NCBI GenBank assembly: GCA_949358305.1
Contig: OX442324.1
Coordinates: 7,105,601-7,169,600 of the forward strand
Direction of reading: 5' to 3'
From: Strigamia acuminata
Lineage: Eukaryota > Arthropoda > Chilopoda > Geophilomorpha > Linotaeniidae
Length of the DNA stretch: 64,000 bases
Shown here piece by piece: positions 22,551 to 33,900 of the stretch. Position numbers and translations under genes: made by a program. Positions within the stretch are counted from its first letter, which is position 1. Each line of letters begins with the position of its first letter. Under the pieces are notes generated by a model. It did no database searches. It worked only from the letters and a program-made list of their open reading frames with translations, and was not told the DNA's origin.

Positions 22551-23561
22551 TAATTGTTTGAAGCCCCCAGATATTCCTGTATTCTCAGGAAAAGCAGAAG
22601 AAAGCGAACGCTTTCTCACAATAGTAAAAAATGTCGCTTTCCTGCGGAATATGACATTGGACGATATGTTGATTAAGGGCGTAGCCGGTTATCTAACCGA
22701 GCAAGCGCATGGTTGGTTTCATGAAAGGAGAGGAGATTTCATATCTTGGGATATATTTGAATTGGTGTTCAAAGAAAGGTTTGTAGCCACTCGCCAAGAG
22801 CGGACGAACCAACTAACCAAGTTGAGACAACTTGAAACAGAAAGTCTTTATGACTTTATGCACAAGTATTACCAATTATGGATATTACAAGACAACCTCG
22901 ACGCGAAAGGGGCTGCAAGTATTTTTATCGGGAGTGTAACTCCTGCTAATGATTTGCTTTTGCATACGCAAGGCTTAGCAGATTTACCTCTGACAGAGAT
23001 TTATAACGTTATAACAAAAAATAAAGATCTGTACAGTCGTACAGCTAATGGAGTAAAGGAAAATAATTCCAATCCAGTTGTTTTCCCACCTCGGAAAACA
23101 GACACTCGTCCTCAGTCGAAGACCAATGCTAAATCCCTGACTATGGATTTACAAGAACAAATTAATAATTGTGATGAGGAGATACCCGAGGAGTGTGAAG
23201 CCGTTTATTTAATAAATGGAGTAGTAGATCAGACCAGACGTGGTCAATTAGTCTGTTATAATTGCAAACAGCCCGGACACATGCGTCGAGAATGTACAAA
23301 TTCAAAACCGCGAACAAATTTCAACTCTGACGAGTTGCAAAAACGCAATACTCCGGATTCCCCAACTGTGGATCCCACTGCTAAACGACCTAATAATAGG
23401 TGGATAACTCAAGAAGTGTTGGATGCAACACTAGATGCTAAACTTGATGCGAAACTTAATACTTTTGAAAATAAGTTACAAACTTCGCTGACCAACTCGT
23501 TGGCGGAAATGGTCAAGACTTTGATCAAACCCGAATCTGCTGATTCAAGTGCCACTAGTTC

Positions 23562-23609
23562 AAAAAACTAGATCCGGGGGACGAAGGTTTTTTCCATCCC
23601 CCAGAAGTG
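23562..23609 (+). promoter_or_regulatory. -1 ribosomal frameshift signal of gypsy-2
   Basis: The heptamer A AAA AAC (23562-23568) is in the gag frame and directly followed by TAG. A stem can form downstream between GGGGGA and TCCCCC. Slipping back one base opens a frame that continues past the stop until copia-3 interrupts it at 23674. The same heptamer, stop and downstream hairpin occur at the gypsy-3 gag end. Confidence 0.75.
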
Positions 23610-23673
23610 GCTAATGCTACGTCGGAATCTTTATTTATGGATGTAGACACTACTTGTCTTGAAAAGGCCACTA
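23572..23673 (+). pseudogene. Start of gypsy-2 pol, cut off
   Basis: About 34 codons of the -1 frame remain (GDEGFFHPPEVANATSESLF), read through the slippery site. The copia-3 LTR begins at 23674, so protease, RT and integrase are not in the window. Confidence 0.5.
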
Positions 23674-24210
23674 TGTAGGACAGAGGGGCGCAGATATTGG
23701 CGAAATATCGCCGGGAAGCGTGCGGCAAATTGCCGTAATGGCGTCGCGTTTCACACGCGAACGTATCGACGACGTAACGAGTCGTTTCTGCACGAAACGA
23801 CGTGTTCTGCACTTATAATTCCGTGCAGAACAAACAACAACACTTGTTAAACAAAATACTATCTTTTAATAAAATAATAACTCACATAAAGTGTCCAATA
23901 CAAATGAATTGAGATGGAGCAGCACAAAACCTATGGTGGCATCCATCTTGGAAGTTGAAAAGTGTACAGAATGGCACTCTGGTGCCAAAAACTAACATTA
24001 TAGTTAAATTAAGAACGAATCTCACAGATAAGAACAAATCTCATAGACAATAAGACAAAATGTACGGAATTGCGTACGGAACAGCATGAGAGTGTGAATA
24101 AATGCCGAATTAGGCAGACAAGTGATAAATATAAATAATACAATTGATTAAACATTGAAATAACGATAACAACATTTGGTATCGACAAATAAATGGTCTT
24201 TTGACCAACA
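23674..24210 (-). repeat. 3' LTR of copia-3
   Basis: 537 bp, in element sense TGTTGGTCAAAAGACC to CCTCTGTCCTACA. Contains the minus-strand TATA box GCACTTATA (23809-23817) within a 9-bp stem (GTTCTGCAC/GTGCAGAAC), CCATCTTGG (23943-23951) and hairpins such as GGCGAAATATCGCC. Very similar to the solo LTR at 6873. Confidence 0.88.
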
Positions 24211-24424
24211 AATCCCCTCTTCGATAGCAAATGAGGGGAAATACAATCATATACTGGAATTACAGTGTATAGAAAAGTAAATAATAAAATGGGCGAATAA
24301 TCAAGCCGGGTACTGAAATTGAAGAACTCTTCACTAAGGAAGCCCGAGAATTCCCACTGAACTTGATTATCCTCAACTTTAAGAAAAATCACTTAGGAAT
24401 GTCATTACAGAAGGTAGTGCAGTT

Positions 24425-25958
24425 CTATGATCTGAAGATGTTGGCAATCAGCGATCGTAGACGCTCCGAACTGAGCCATTTTGTAAAAATGTCTGCGACA
24501 TTGAACTCGCTTTCCACTTTTCGGAGATCAAAGCGTCCCGCCGTGAACCATTCCCTGAGCCAGTGATAACGAACGCGGATATGTCGAGTCTTCGAGTTCT
24601 CCACATCGTTTGAGGTAAACTGTATGCTGGCCAGGGCGTCGGAATAAACGACGGGTCGAGATAGACGATTCAAAGCTGGAAACTGGGTGTACACGTGATT
24701 CAACCAATACAGCTCCTTGACACACTCAACAAGGGCGATAAACTCCGCTTCCATTGTTGAGCATGCCACGGTTGACTGTTTTCGGCAAGACCAGCCGATC
24801 GGTACGTTTCCAACATAGGTGATGTAGCCACCGAAGCTCAAGGATGTTTCTGGATCGCTTGCCCACGACGCGTCAGTGAATGCCCACAGTTGTGATGATG
24901 TGCAACCGGACAACTCAATGCACAAGTCTGCAGTGTTGGCAACGTATTGCATGACCTGTAGCAATGCACGGATGTGCGTTTGATTATAGCACGTATTGAA
25001 TTGCGCCAGAGCAATCACTGAGTAGAGGATGTCAGGACGCGTCCTCGACGCCAGAAATAATAATGATCCAATGAGCAACCTGTAGGGGAAGTCTGCCAGG
25101 TTTTCAGTTGACCCTCTCACGAGTGTAGTTCCGGGAGTCACGGGAACCTGGATGCAATTGTTGATTGCAATGTCAAACTTCTTCACAAGTTTTGCGATGT
25201 ACGCACGTTGTGTGATGAACGTGCGCCCTGCGTCACGGATGAACTCAACGCCCAGTAGTCTCGTGATTGGACCAAGGTTAACTATCTGGAACTTCGAGCT
25301 GATGAGGGCAAGCAACTGGCTGAAAATGCTGTCTGATGCATAAAAGAGAACAATGTCATCGACGTAAATCAGCATTACGGCGGAATTTCTAAAAGTGTAG
25401 ACACAGTTACATGCCGGCATCTTCTTAAATCCCAGATCTCGCAGGGCTTCATCCAGCTTTTCAAACCACTGTCTTCCTGATTGGTGCAGTCCGTAGAGCG
25501 ATTTTACGAGTAGCGAAACGTTGTTGGGGTTGGAGCATGTGGCACCTGCAGGGATCCTCATGTAAACCTTGTGTTTTAACTCACCATACAGGTACGCACA
25601 TTTAACGTCAAGATGGGCGTCCTTCCAACCACGCAACACAACCAGGAGACAGAAGAATAGGCGAATTAAAACAAAATTCACCACTGGGCTGAAAACTTCA
25701 TCATAATCCACGCCCAGGGTTTGACGAAATCCCTGCGCGACTAGACGGGCTCTGTATCGTGTGATGGTGCCGGTTACATCCGTCTTCAATTTGAAGATCC
25801 ACTTGCAGCCCAAGATGGTAGTGTTAGGTGGTCTAGGGACTTCTACATAGACCTCTCTCTCCACGAACGTTCCCAGCTCCTCATCGATGGCTTCGCGCCA
25901 TTTCGGAGCATCCGTGAATTTGGGTATTTCGGACTTATCGGGTAGGGCATTTTAGTAT
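24425..25958 (-). pseudogene. Copia-3 Pol fragment (RT and RNase H)
   Basis: The open frame covers reverse transcriptase from FTDAPKWREAIDEELGTF through KWIFKLKTD, the active site YVDDIVLF and RNase H (FTDASWASDPETSLSF), ending about where copia-1 Pol ends. Residue for residue it closely follows copia-1. There is no stop inside, but no start either: in-frame homology extends upstream of 25864 until a TAA near 25955. The fragment is a 5' truncation, not a frameshifted gene. Confidence 0.9.
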
Positions 25959-26084
25959 GTAGAATGTACAATAAACCTCATATATATTTTTTGAAAGCGG
26001 CAAAAGGTAGAGAAAGGCCTTGCAAATAAGGCCATCTTAATGAAAAAAATTAATTCCATTTTTTTAATAATAAGTGGTGGCTCT
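25959..26084. other. Junction between copia-3 and the minisatellites
   Basis: About 125 bp of A/T-rich sequence with no recognisable feature. Confidence 0.4.
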
Positions 26085-26150
26085 ACCGTGGCTCTACCAT
26101 GGCTTTACCGTGGCTTTACCGTGGCTTTACCATGGTTTTACCGTGGCTTT
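26085..26150. repeat. 11-bp minisatellite
   Basis: About six to seven copies of GTGGCTTTACC with variants (CTCTACC, ATGGCTTTACC, TGGTTTTACC). It runs directly into the 40-bp satellite, sharing the TACGG junction sequence. Confidence 0.85.
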
Positions 26151-29100
26151 ACGGTCGTCCTAAAATGACAGTTCAGTTGACAGCCAGCCTACGGTTGTCC
26201 TAAAATGACGGTTCAGTTGACAGCCAGGCTACGGTTGTCCTAAAATGACGGTTCAGTTGACAGCCAGGCTACGGTTGTCCTAAAATGACGGTTCAGTTGA
26301 CAGCCAGGCTACGGTTGTCCTGAAATGACGGTTCAGTTGACAGCCAGGCTACGGTTGTCCTAAAATGACGGTTCAGTTGACAGCCAGGCTACGGTTGTCC
26401 TAAAATGACGGTTCAGTTGACAGCCAGCCTACGGTTGTCCTAAAATGACGGTTCAGTTGACAGCCAGCCTACGGTTGTCCTAAAATGACGGTTCAGTTGA
26501 CAGCCAGGCTACGGTTGTCCTGAAATGACGGTTCAGTTGACAGCCAGGCTACGGTTGTCCTGAAATGACGGTTCAGTTGACAGCCAGGCTACGGTTGTCC
26601 TAAAATGACGGTTCAGTTGACAGCCAGGCTACGGTTGTCCTAAAATGACGGTTCAGTTGACAGCCAGGCTACGGTTGTCCTGAAATGACGGTTCAGTTGA
26701 CAGCCAGGCTACGGTTGTCCTGAAATGACGGTTCAGTTGACAGCCAGGCTACGGTTGTCCTAAAATGACGATTCAGTTGACAGCCCGGCTACGGTTGTCC
26801 TAAAATGACGGTTCAGTTGACAGCCAGGCTACGGTTGTCCTAAAATAACGGTTCTGTTGACAGCCAGGCTACGGTTGTCCTAAAATGACGGTTCAGTTGA
26901 CAGCCAGGCTACGGTTGTCCTAAAATAACGGTTCTGTTGACAGCCAGGCTACGGTTGTCCTAAAATGACGGTTCAGTTGACAGCCAGGCTACGGTTGTCC
27001 TAAAATGACGGTTCAGTTGACAGCCAGGCTACGGTTGTCCTAAAATGACGGTTCAGTTGACAGCCAGGCTACGGTTGTCCTGAAATGACGGTTCAGTTGA
27101 CAGCCAGGCTACGGTTGTCCTGAAATGACGGTTCAGTTGACAGCCAGGCTACGGTTGTCCTAAAATGACGGTTCAGTTGACAGCCAGGCTACGGTTGTCC
27201 TAAAATGACGGTTCAGTTGACAGCCAGGCTACGGTTGTCCTGAAATGACGGTTCAGTTGACAGCCAGGCTACGGTTGTCCTGAAATGACGGTTCAGTTGA
27301 CAGCCAGGCTACGGTTGTCCTGAAATGACGGTTCAGTTGACAGCCAGGCTACGGTTGTCCTAAAATGACGATTCAGTTGACAGCCCGGCTACGGTTGTCC
27401 TAAAATGACGGTTCAGTTGACAGCCAGGCTACGGTTGTCCTAAAATGACGGTTCAGTTGACAGCCAGGCTACGGTTGTCCTGAAATGACGGTTCAGTTGA
27501 CAGCCAGGCTACGATTGTCCTAAAATGACGGTTCAGTTGACAGCCAGGCTACGGTTGTCCTAAAATGACGGTTCAGTTGACAGCCAGCCTACGGTTGTCC
27601 TAAAATGACGGTTCAGTTGACAGCCAGGCTACGGTTGTCCTAAAATGACGGTTCAGTTGACAGCCAGCCTACGGTTGTCCTAAAATGACGGTTCAGTTGA
27701 CAGCCAGCCTACGGTTGTCCTAAAATGACGGTTCAGTTGACAGCCAGCCTACGGTTGTCCTAAAATGACGGTTCAGTTGACAGCCAGCCTACGGTTGTCC
27801 TAAAATGACGGTTCAGTTGACAGCCAGGCTACGGTTGTCCTGAAATGACGGTTCAGTTGACAGCCAGGCTACGGTTGTCCTAAAATGACGGTTCAGTTGA
27901 CAGCCAGGCTACGGTTGTCCTAAAATGACGGTTCAGTTGACAGCCAGGCTACGGTTGTCCTGAAATGACGGTTCAGTTGACAGCCAGGCTACGGTTGTCC
28001 TGAAATGACGGTTCAGTTGACAGCCAGGCTACGGTTGTCCTGAAATGACGATTCAGTTGACAGCCCGGCTACGGTTGTCCTGAAATGACGATTCAGTTGA
28101 CAGCCCGGCTACGGTTGTCCTAAAATGACGGTTCAGTTGACAGCCCGGCTACGGTTGTCCTAAAATGACGGTTCTGTTGACAGCCCGGCTACGGTTGTCC
28201 TAAAATGACGGTTCTGTTGACAGCCAGGCTACGGTTGTCCTAAAATGACGGTTCAGTTGACAGCCAGGCTACGGTTGTCCTAAAATGACGGTTCAGTTGA
28301 CAGCCAGGCTACGGTTGTCCTAAAATGACGGTTCAGTTGACAGCCAGGCTACGGTTGTCCTAAAATGACGGTTCAGTTGACAGCCAGGCTACGGTTGTCC
28401 TAAAATGACGGTTCAGTTGACAGCCAGGCTACGGTTGTCCTGAAATGACGGTTCAGTTGACAGCCAGGCTACGGTTGTCCTGAAATGACGGTTCAGTTGA
28501 CAGCCAGGCTACGGTTGTCCTGAAATGACGGTTCAGTTGACAGCCAGGCTACGGTTGTCCTAAAATGACGGTTCAGTTGACAGCCAGGCTACGGTTGTCC
28601 TAAAATGACGGTTCAGTTGACAGCCAGGCTACGGTTGTCCTAAAATGACGGTTCAGTTGACAGCCAGGCTACGGTTGTCCTGAAATGACGGTTCAGTTGA
28701 CAGCCAGGCTACGGTTGTCCTGAAATGACGGTTCAGTTGACAGCCAGGCTACGGTTGTCCTGAAATGACGGTTCAGTTGACAGCCAGGCTACGGTTGTCC
28801 TGAAATGACGGTTCAGTTGACAGCCAGGCTACGGTTGTCCTGAAATGACGGTTCAGTTGACAGCCAGGCTACGGTTGTCCTAAAATGACGATTCAGTTGA
28901 CAGCCCGGCTACGGTTGTCCTAAAATGACGGTTCAGTTGACAGCCAGGCTACGGTTGTCCTAAAATGACGGTTCAGTTGACAGCCAGGCTACGGTTGTCC
29001 TGAAATGACGGTTCAGTTGACAGCCAGGCTACGGTTGTCCTAAAATGACGGTTCAGTTGACAGCCAGGCTACGGTTGTCCTAAAATGACGGTTCAGTTGA

Positions 29101-30270
29101 CAGCCAGGCTACGGTTGTCCTGAAATGACGGTTCAGTTGACAGCCAGGCTACGGTTGTCCTGAAATGACGGTTCAGTTGACAGCCAGGCTACGGTTGTCC
29201 TAAAATGACGGTTCAGTTGACAGCCAGGCTACGGTTGTCCTAAAATGACGGTTCAGTTGACAGCCAGGCTACGGTTGTCCTGAAATGACGGTTCAGTTGA
29301 CAGCCAGGCTACGGTTGTCCTGAAATGACGGTTCAGTTGACAGCCAGGCTACGGTTGTCCTAAAATGACGGTTCAGTTGACAGCCAGGCTACGGTTGTCC
29401 TAAAATGACGGTTCAGTTGACAGCCAGGCTACGGTTGTCCTAAAATGACGGTTCAGTTGACAGCCAGCCTACGGTTGTCCTAAAATGACGGTTCAGTTGA
29501 CAGCCAGGCTACGGTTGTCCTGAAATGACGGTTCAGTTGACAGCCAGGCTACGGTTGTCCTGAAATGACGGTTCAGTTGACAGCCAGGCTACGGTTGTCC
29601 TAAAATGACGGTTCAGTTGACAGCCAGGCTACGGTTGTCCTAAAATGACGGTTCAGTTGACAGCCAGGCTACGGTTGTCCTGAAATGACGGTTCAGTTGA
29701 CAGCCAGGCTACGGTTGTCCTGAAATGACGGTTCAGTTGACAGCCAGGCTACGGTTGTCCTAAAATGACGATTCAGTTGACAGCCCGGCTACGGTTGTCC
29801 TAAAATGACGGTTCAGTTGACAGCCAGGCTACGGTTGTCCTAAAATAACGGTTCTGTTGACAGCCAGGCTACGGTTGTCCTAAAATGACGGTTCAGTTGA
29901 CAGCCAGGCTACGGTTGTCCTAAAATGACGGTTCTGTTGACAGCCAGGCTACGGTTGTCCTAAAATGACGGTTCAGTTGACAGCCAGGCTACGGTTGTCC
30001 TAAAATGACGGTTCAGTTGACAGCCAGGCTACGGTTGTCCTAAAATGACGGTTCAGTTGACAGCCAGGCTACGGTTGTCCTAAAATGACGGTTCAGTTGA
30101 CAGCCAGGCTACGGTTGTCCTAAAATGACGGTTCAGTTGACAGCCAGGCTACGGTTGTCCTAAAATGACGGTTCAGTTGACAGCCAGGCTACGGTTGTCA
30201 TAAAATGACGGTTCAGTTGACAGCCAGGCTACGGTTGTCCTAAAATGACGGTTCAGTTGACAGCCAGGCT
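26151..30270. repeat. 40-bp tandem satellite A, about 103 copies
   Basis: The unit begins TAAAATGACGGTTCAGTTGA and continues CAGCCAGGCTACGGTTGTCC. About 4120 bp is filled by it without a break. Variant sites are few: TAAAATG or TGAAATG, GGTTCAG, GATTCAG or GGTTCTG, and CAGCCAGG, CAGCCCGG or CAGCCAGC. The GATTCAG and CAGCCCGG variants travel together and recur near 26770, 27370, 28050, 28090, 28890 and 29770, as expected from block duplication by unequal exchange. No coding function. Confidence 0.97.
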
Positions 30271-30667
30271 ACGGTATTCCAAAATTGACTGGTCATAAAA
30301 CTGCCGGTCTACGGTATTCCAAATCAAATTGACTGGTCATAAGACTGCCGGTCTACGGTATTCCAAGTCAAATTGACTGGTCATAAGACTGCCAGTCTAC
30401 GATATTCCTAAATTGGCAGCCCCTATGCATGCCGGTCTACGGTTGTCCTAAATTGGCAGCCCCTATGCATGCCGGTCTACGGTATTCCAAAATTGGCAGC
30501 CGCTATGGATGCCGGTCTACGGTATTCCAAAATTGGCAGCCCCTATGGATGCCGGTCTACGGTATTCCAAAATTGGCAGCCCCTATGCATGCCGGTCTAC
30601 GGTTGTCCTAAATTGGCAGCCCCTATGCATGCCGGTCTACGGTATTCCAAAATTGGCAGCCCCTATG
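30271..30667. repeat. Satellite B, left part
   Basis: Tandem 40- and 44-bp units built on GGTCTACGGTATTCC. One type has AAAATTGGCAGCCCCTATGC, the other AAATTGACTGGTCATAAGAC. It is interrupted by copia-4, which duplicated CTATG of one unit, and continues at 36490. Short open frames across it are repeat artefacts. Confidence 0.95.
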
Positions 30668-30979
30668 TGTTGAATTGTGTTGGAAATCACAATGAATTCC
30701 GAGTTTCTGCAGTGGTGTAGAAAACTGTAGCTTGGAAATAAAGTGCACACCTTGTTACCTGGTTGAAAACATAGTAAAGAGTGAGTGTTTTATTCTCTTG
30801 TCACATGACATGCCCACAGGTATACAACGCCACCTTATGGTGATAAATACAAACACACTTGTAAACATAAACACGGCTATTAGTTTTAGCCAAAAGCAAA
30901 CATAAACAAAAAGGTCACAATAAGTATAAACTGTCACTGCTTGATAATACGATACATACATATACACGATATTTCAACA
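30668..30979 (-). repeat. 3' LTR of copia-4
   Basis: 312 bp reading TGTTGAATTG to TTTCAACA on the plus strand. The adjoining polypurine tract, in element sense GAGGGGGCCGAT, lies at 30980-30991. I saw no difference from the copy at 36178. Confidence 0.95.
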
Positions 30980-30997
30980 ATCGGCCCCCTCGTAATA

Positions 30998-33900
30998 TCA
31001 AGCGCTTAATACATTCATATCGACCAAGAAACGATTACAGAAATACACTAAATCGGTTTTATCCACGGATTTTGTGAAAATATCCGCATAATTGCACTTA
31101 GTGCCCACGTGTGTAATCTGAAGATTATCTCTTCTTACTAGCTCCCGAATGAAGTGATATCGCACGTCGATATGTTTTGTTTTGCGATTCTCGACGTTAG
31201 ACTTTGTAAAATCGACAGTCGATATATTATCGCATAACACATGGTGATTGAATTTATCCGCTAATTTGGGAACAATTTCGTATAGGACTCTCAGAATCCA
31301 TATGTAGTCTTTTACTGTTTCAGTGAGAGCTACATATTCTGCCTCCATGGTCGATAATGTGACGTTTCGTTGTTTGAACGTTCTCCAATATACGGGTGAA
31401 TTTCCGAGCAATATGATAGTTCCTCCAACAGAAATTCGGTCATCCCGATTATTGGCATAATCGGAATCGCTGTAGCCAACGACCTCGACACGATCATTCG
31501 GGAAGAGCATCAATCCAAGGCTCTTTGTTGTCCTGAGGTAACTCAGCAAATCCAGCAATGCGATCCAATGGTCCCATCCTGGATTGGACTGAAATTGGCT
31601 AAGGATGTTGATGGCATACGTTAAGTCTGGTCTGGTTCTTGATCCAATAAATGCCAGACATCCCAGTAGGTTCCGGTAGGGGATTTTTTCCATAATCCTA
31701 AAGTCTTCGATCGTGCTCGGACATTGTTGTTTGGTGAGAATGGTGGACTTTACCATTGGCTGCGATCGAATTTTCACTAACTTCAAGTGGTCGTCGAATC
31801 TCAACAAGACTTTATTGACGTAGGTCTTTTGATGTAACACCATCTGCTCTCTATATGAGGTAAATTCGACGCCTAACAATTTTTTTGTCTGTCCAAGAAT
31901 GACCAAATCGAATTGTGTTTTGACCATGTTTAACACATTCATAGCATCCTCGTACTGCTTTCCAAAAACGACAATGTCGTCCACGTAGACTATTAAATAT
32001 GCGATGTTCCCATATTTATAGACGCAGTTGCACCAATTTACGTGTTGCAGTCCGAGTCCAAGCAAAGTGTCCTCCAATTCAATTCCCCATTCACGTCCTG
32101 ACTGGTGCAAACCGTAAATTGCACGGAGAAGTTTACAGACGTAATTCTCTTTGCCTTGGCAAACGAAACCTTTTGGCTGGCGCATATAAACAGTTTTGTG
32201 CAGCTTTGCGTAGAGGTAAGCACACTTCACATCGGCTTGGATGTAACTCCACTTCAACATGCAGACAAGCAACGTGAACATAAATCGAACGATGGAGAAG
32301 TCGACTACTGGTGAAAACGTTTCTTCGTACGACTCGCCGTAGACTTGTGAGAAGCCTTGCGCGACAAGTCTCGCTTTGTAGCGTGCGATTTTCCCCTCAT
32401 CGTTCTGTTTGGTGGTGTAGATCCACTTACAGCCAATAATCTTGGTGTCAGGCGGTGGTGGAACCAACTCCCACACTTCACGCTCGTGCATCGTATCAAT
32501 CTCGTCGCACATCGCTTGATCCCACTGTTGTTTTTCAGATGCATTGGCGACTTGTTTAAAGCGCGTTGGTATAAATACTTCGAGATGATTCGCTTCCAAG
32601 TCAACGTCAATGTTGTCCGCAGTCACATTCGATTCGGAAGGCTTCTTTTTTCTTTTGTCGTCAAAAAGGTGTTCCGGAATGCGAAGGTTGTGTTCGACAC
32701 AATAGCGTTTCACTTCCGGAATCGAACGCAATCTTGGTTTGTCATATCCTTCAATTGTGTATTCGATGTCCTTCTGCCCTGTTGGTCTTGTCTTCTCAGT
32801 CTTTTTCCATACGAGAGCTGGTATGGTTGCAACTGGATTTGGAAAAACCTGTCCAGGTTGTTGCAAAACGTTTGGTTGCTTCACTGCTGGCAAGTTGTGT
32901 TGCAATGCATCTTCGGGCAGTCTGAACTTCAACCTAACTGGAGGTAATTCTTCTCCCTCTTTCTTCTTGATAGGTTGTGGCGGGGGTAGCAGTGGCCTCA
33001 CGTCCTCGTCTGAGTAGTATTGACGGTCATTGTCGTTGTCCAAGTTATCATTGAGATTATCAATGTATGTCGTGTATTTCTCCGGTAGGCCCAGCACGCC
33101 TTCAACTCCGCGCCTGCTCTCAACGAATTTAACGTCGCTAGTTTCAATAACTTTTGAAAAATCGGGTAACCAGACTCTGTAACCCTTCGTAATTCTGGAA
33201 TATCCTAGCATAATTTCATGCAGTCCTTTATTGTCGATCTTTCCATCACGTACTCGCTTTTGCACAAAACACAGACTCCCAAATTTTCGTAAATGCCGAA
33301 GTGATGGTTTACGGCCATAATATAACTCCATTGGTGTTTTGTCCGAGTTTAACTTGGCTATCCTATTCCTTAGGTAGTTGAAAGTTAAAATTGCCTCGCC
33401 CCAAAAGCGATGTTCCAGTTGTGCGTCATAAATGAGTGCTCGCATCCCATTTGCTAATGTCTGGTTTAATCTTTCAGACACACCATTTTGGGCTGGTGTG
33501 TACGCATTTGTCCTCTCGTGTGCGATCCCTTGTTGGTCAAGATACTCTCCAAACTTATTCGAACAAAACTCCATCCCATTGTCCGTGGGGATGGCCAAGA
33601 TTGGTTTTCCGAGTAGTCTTTCAATCCGTTTTGCGTGTTTTTGGAAAATACCGAACACTTCATCCTTCTGTTTCATCAGGTAAACCGTGGAATAACGGGA
33701 AAAATCATCCGTAATGGTAAGAAAATATCTATTTCCCGAAAGTGTTGGCGTTGAAAAAGCTTCGCACACATCCATGTGTAAAAGTTCCAACGGTTGCTTC
33801 GACCTAATTCCTGGTAGAGATTTATGAGAGATGGCCTTTTTCTTCGCCAGCGTGCAAACATCACATTGCGTGATTGGCACGTCCAAAATTGGTAGTCCAA

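Larger units (their letters stand above)
19742..23571 (+). pseudogene. Gypsy-2 Gag, split by a Tc1 element
   Basis: Two halves of one gag frame: 19742-21008 and 22553-23571. The first starts MTSNQHSMNTRG and contains an FCQDHGLNPNQF segment that also occurs in divergent form in gypsy-3 Gag. It continues with an Asn/Gly/Pro-rich tract of short repeats (PNFGNQGSSNNRPNF and similar). The second carries the retrotransposon gag core (KPPDIPVFSGKAEESERF, GYLTEQAHGWFHERRGDF) and a CCHC knuckle CYNCKQPGHMRRECT near 23255. Discounting the Tc1 element and one TA, the halves are in the same frame. It ends AAA AAC TAG, a slippery-site stop leading to pol. Confidence 0.85.
23674..25958 (-). mobile_element. 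Copia-3, 5'-truncated copia element
   Basis: Minus-strand copia with its 3' LTR at 23674-24210, polypurine tract (GAAGAGGGGATT, 24211-24222) and the RT-RNase H end of pol. The 5' half, including gag, protease and integrase, is gone; homology ends near 25958 before the minisatellites. It lies within gypsy-2 pol, so it inserted after gypsy-2. No matching target duplication is visible because the far end is missing. Confidence 0.85.

Noticed and set aside
26151-30270. CRISPR-like array of regularly spaced repeats
   Set aside because: The units abut with no unique spacers and the setting is eukaryotic; it is a tandem satellite.
30429-30720. Open frames with repeated MPVYGxPKLAAPMHAGLR
   Set aside because: Translation of satellite B units; no start context and the frame exists only because of the repeat period.
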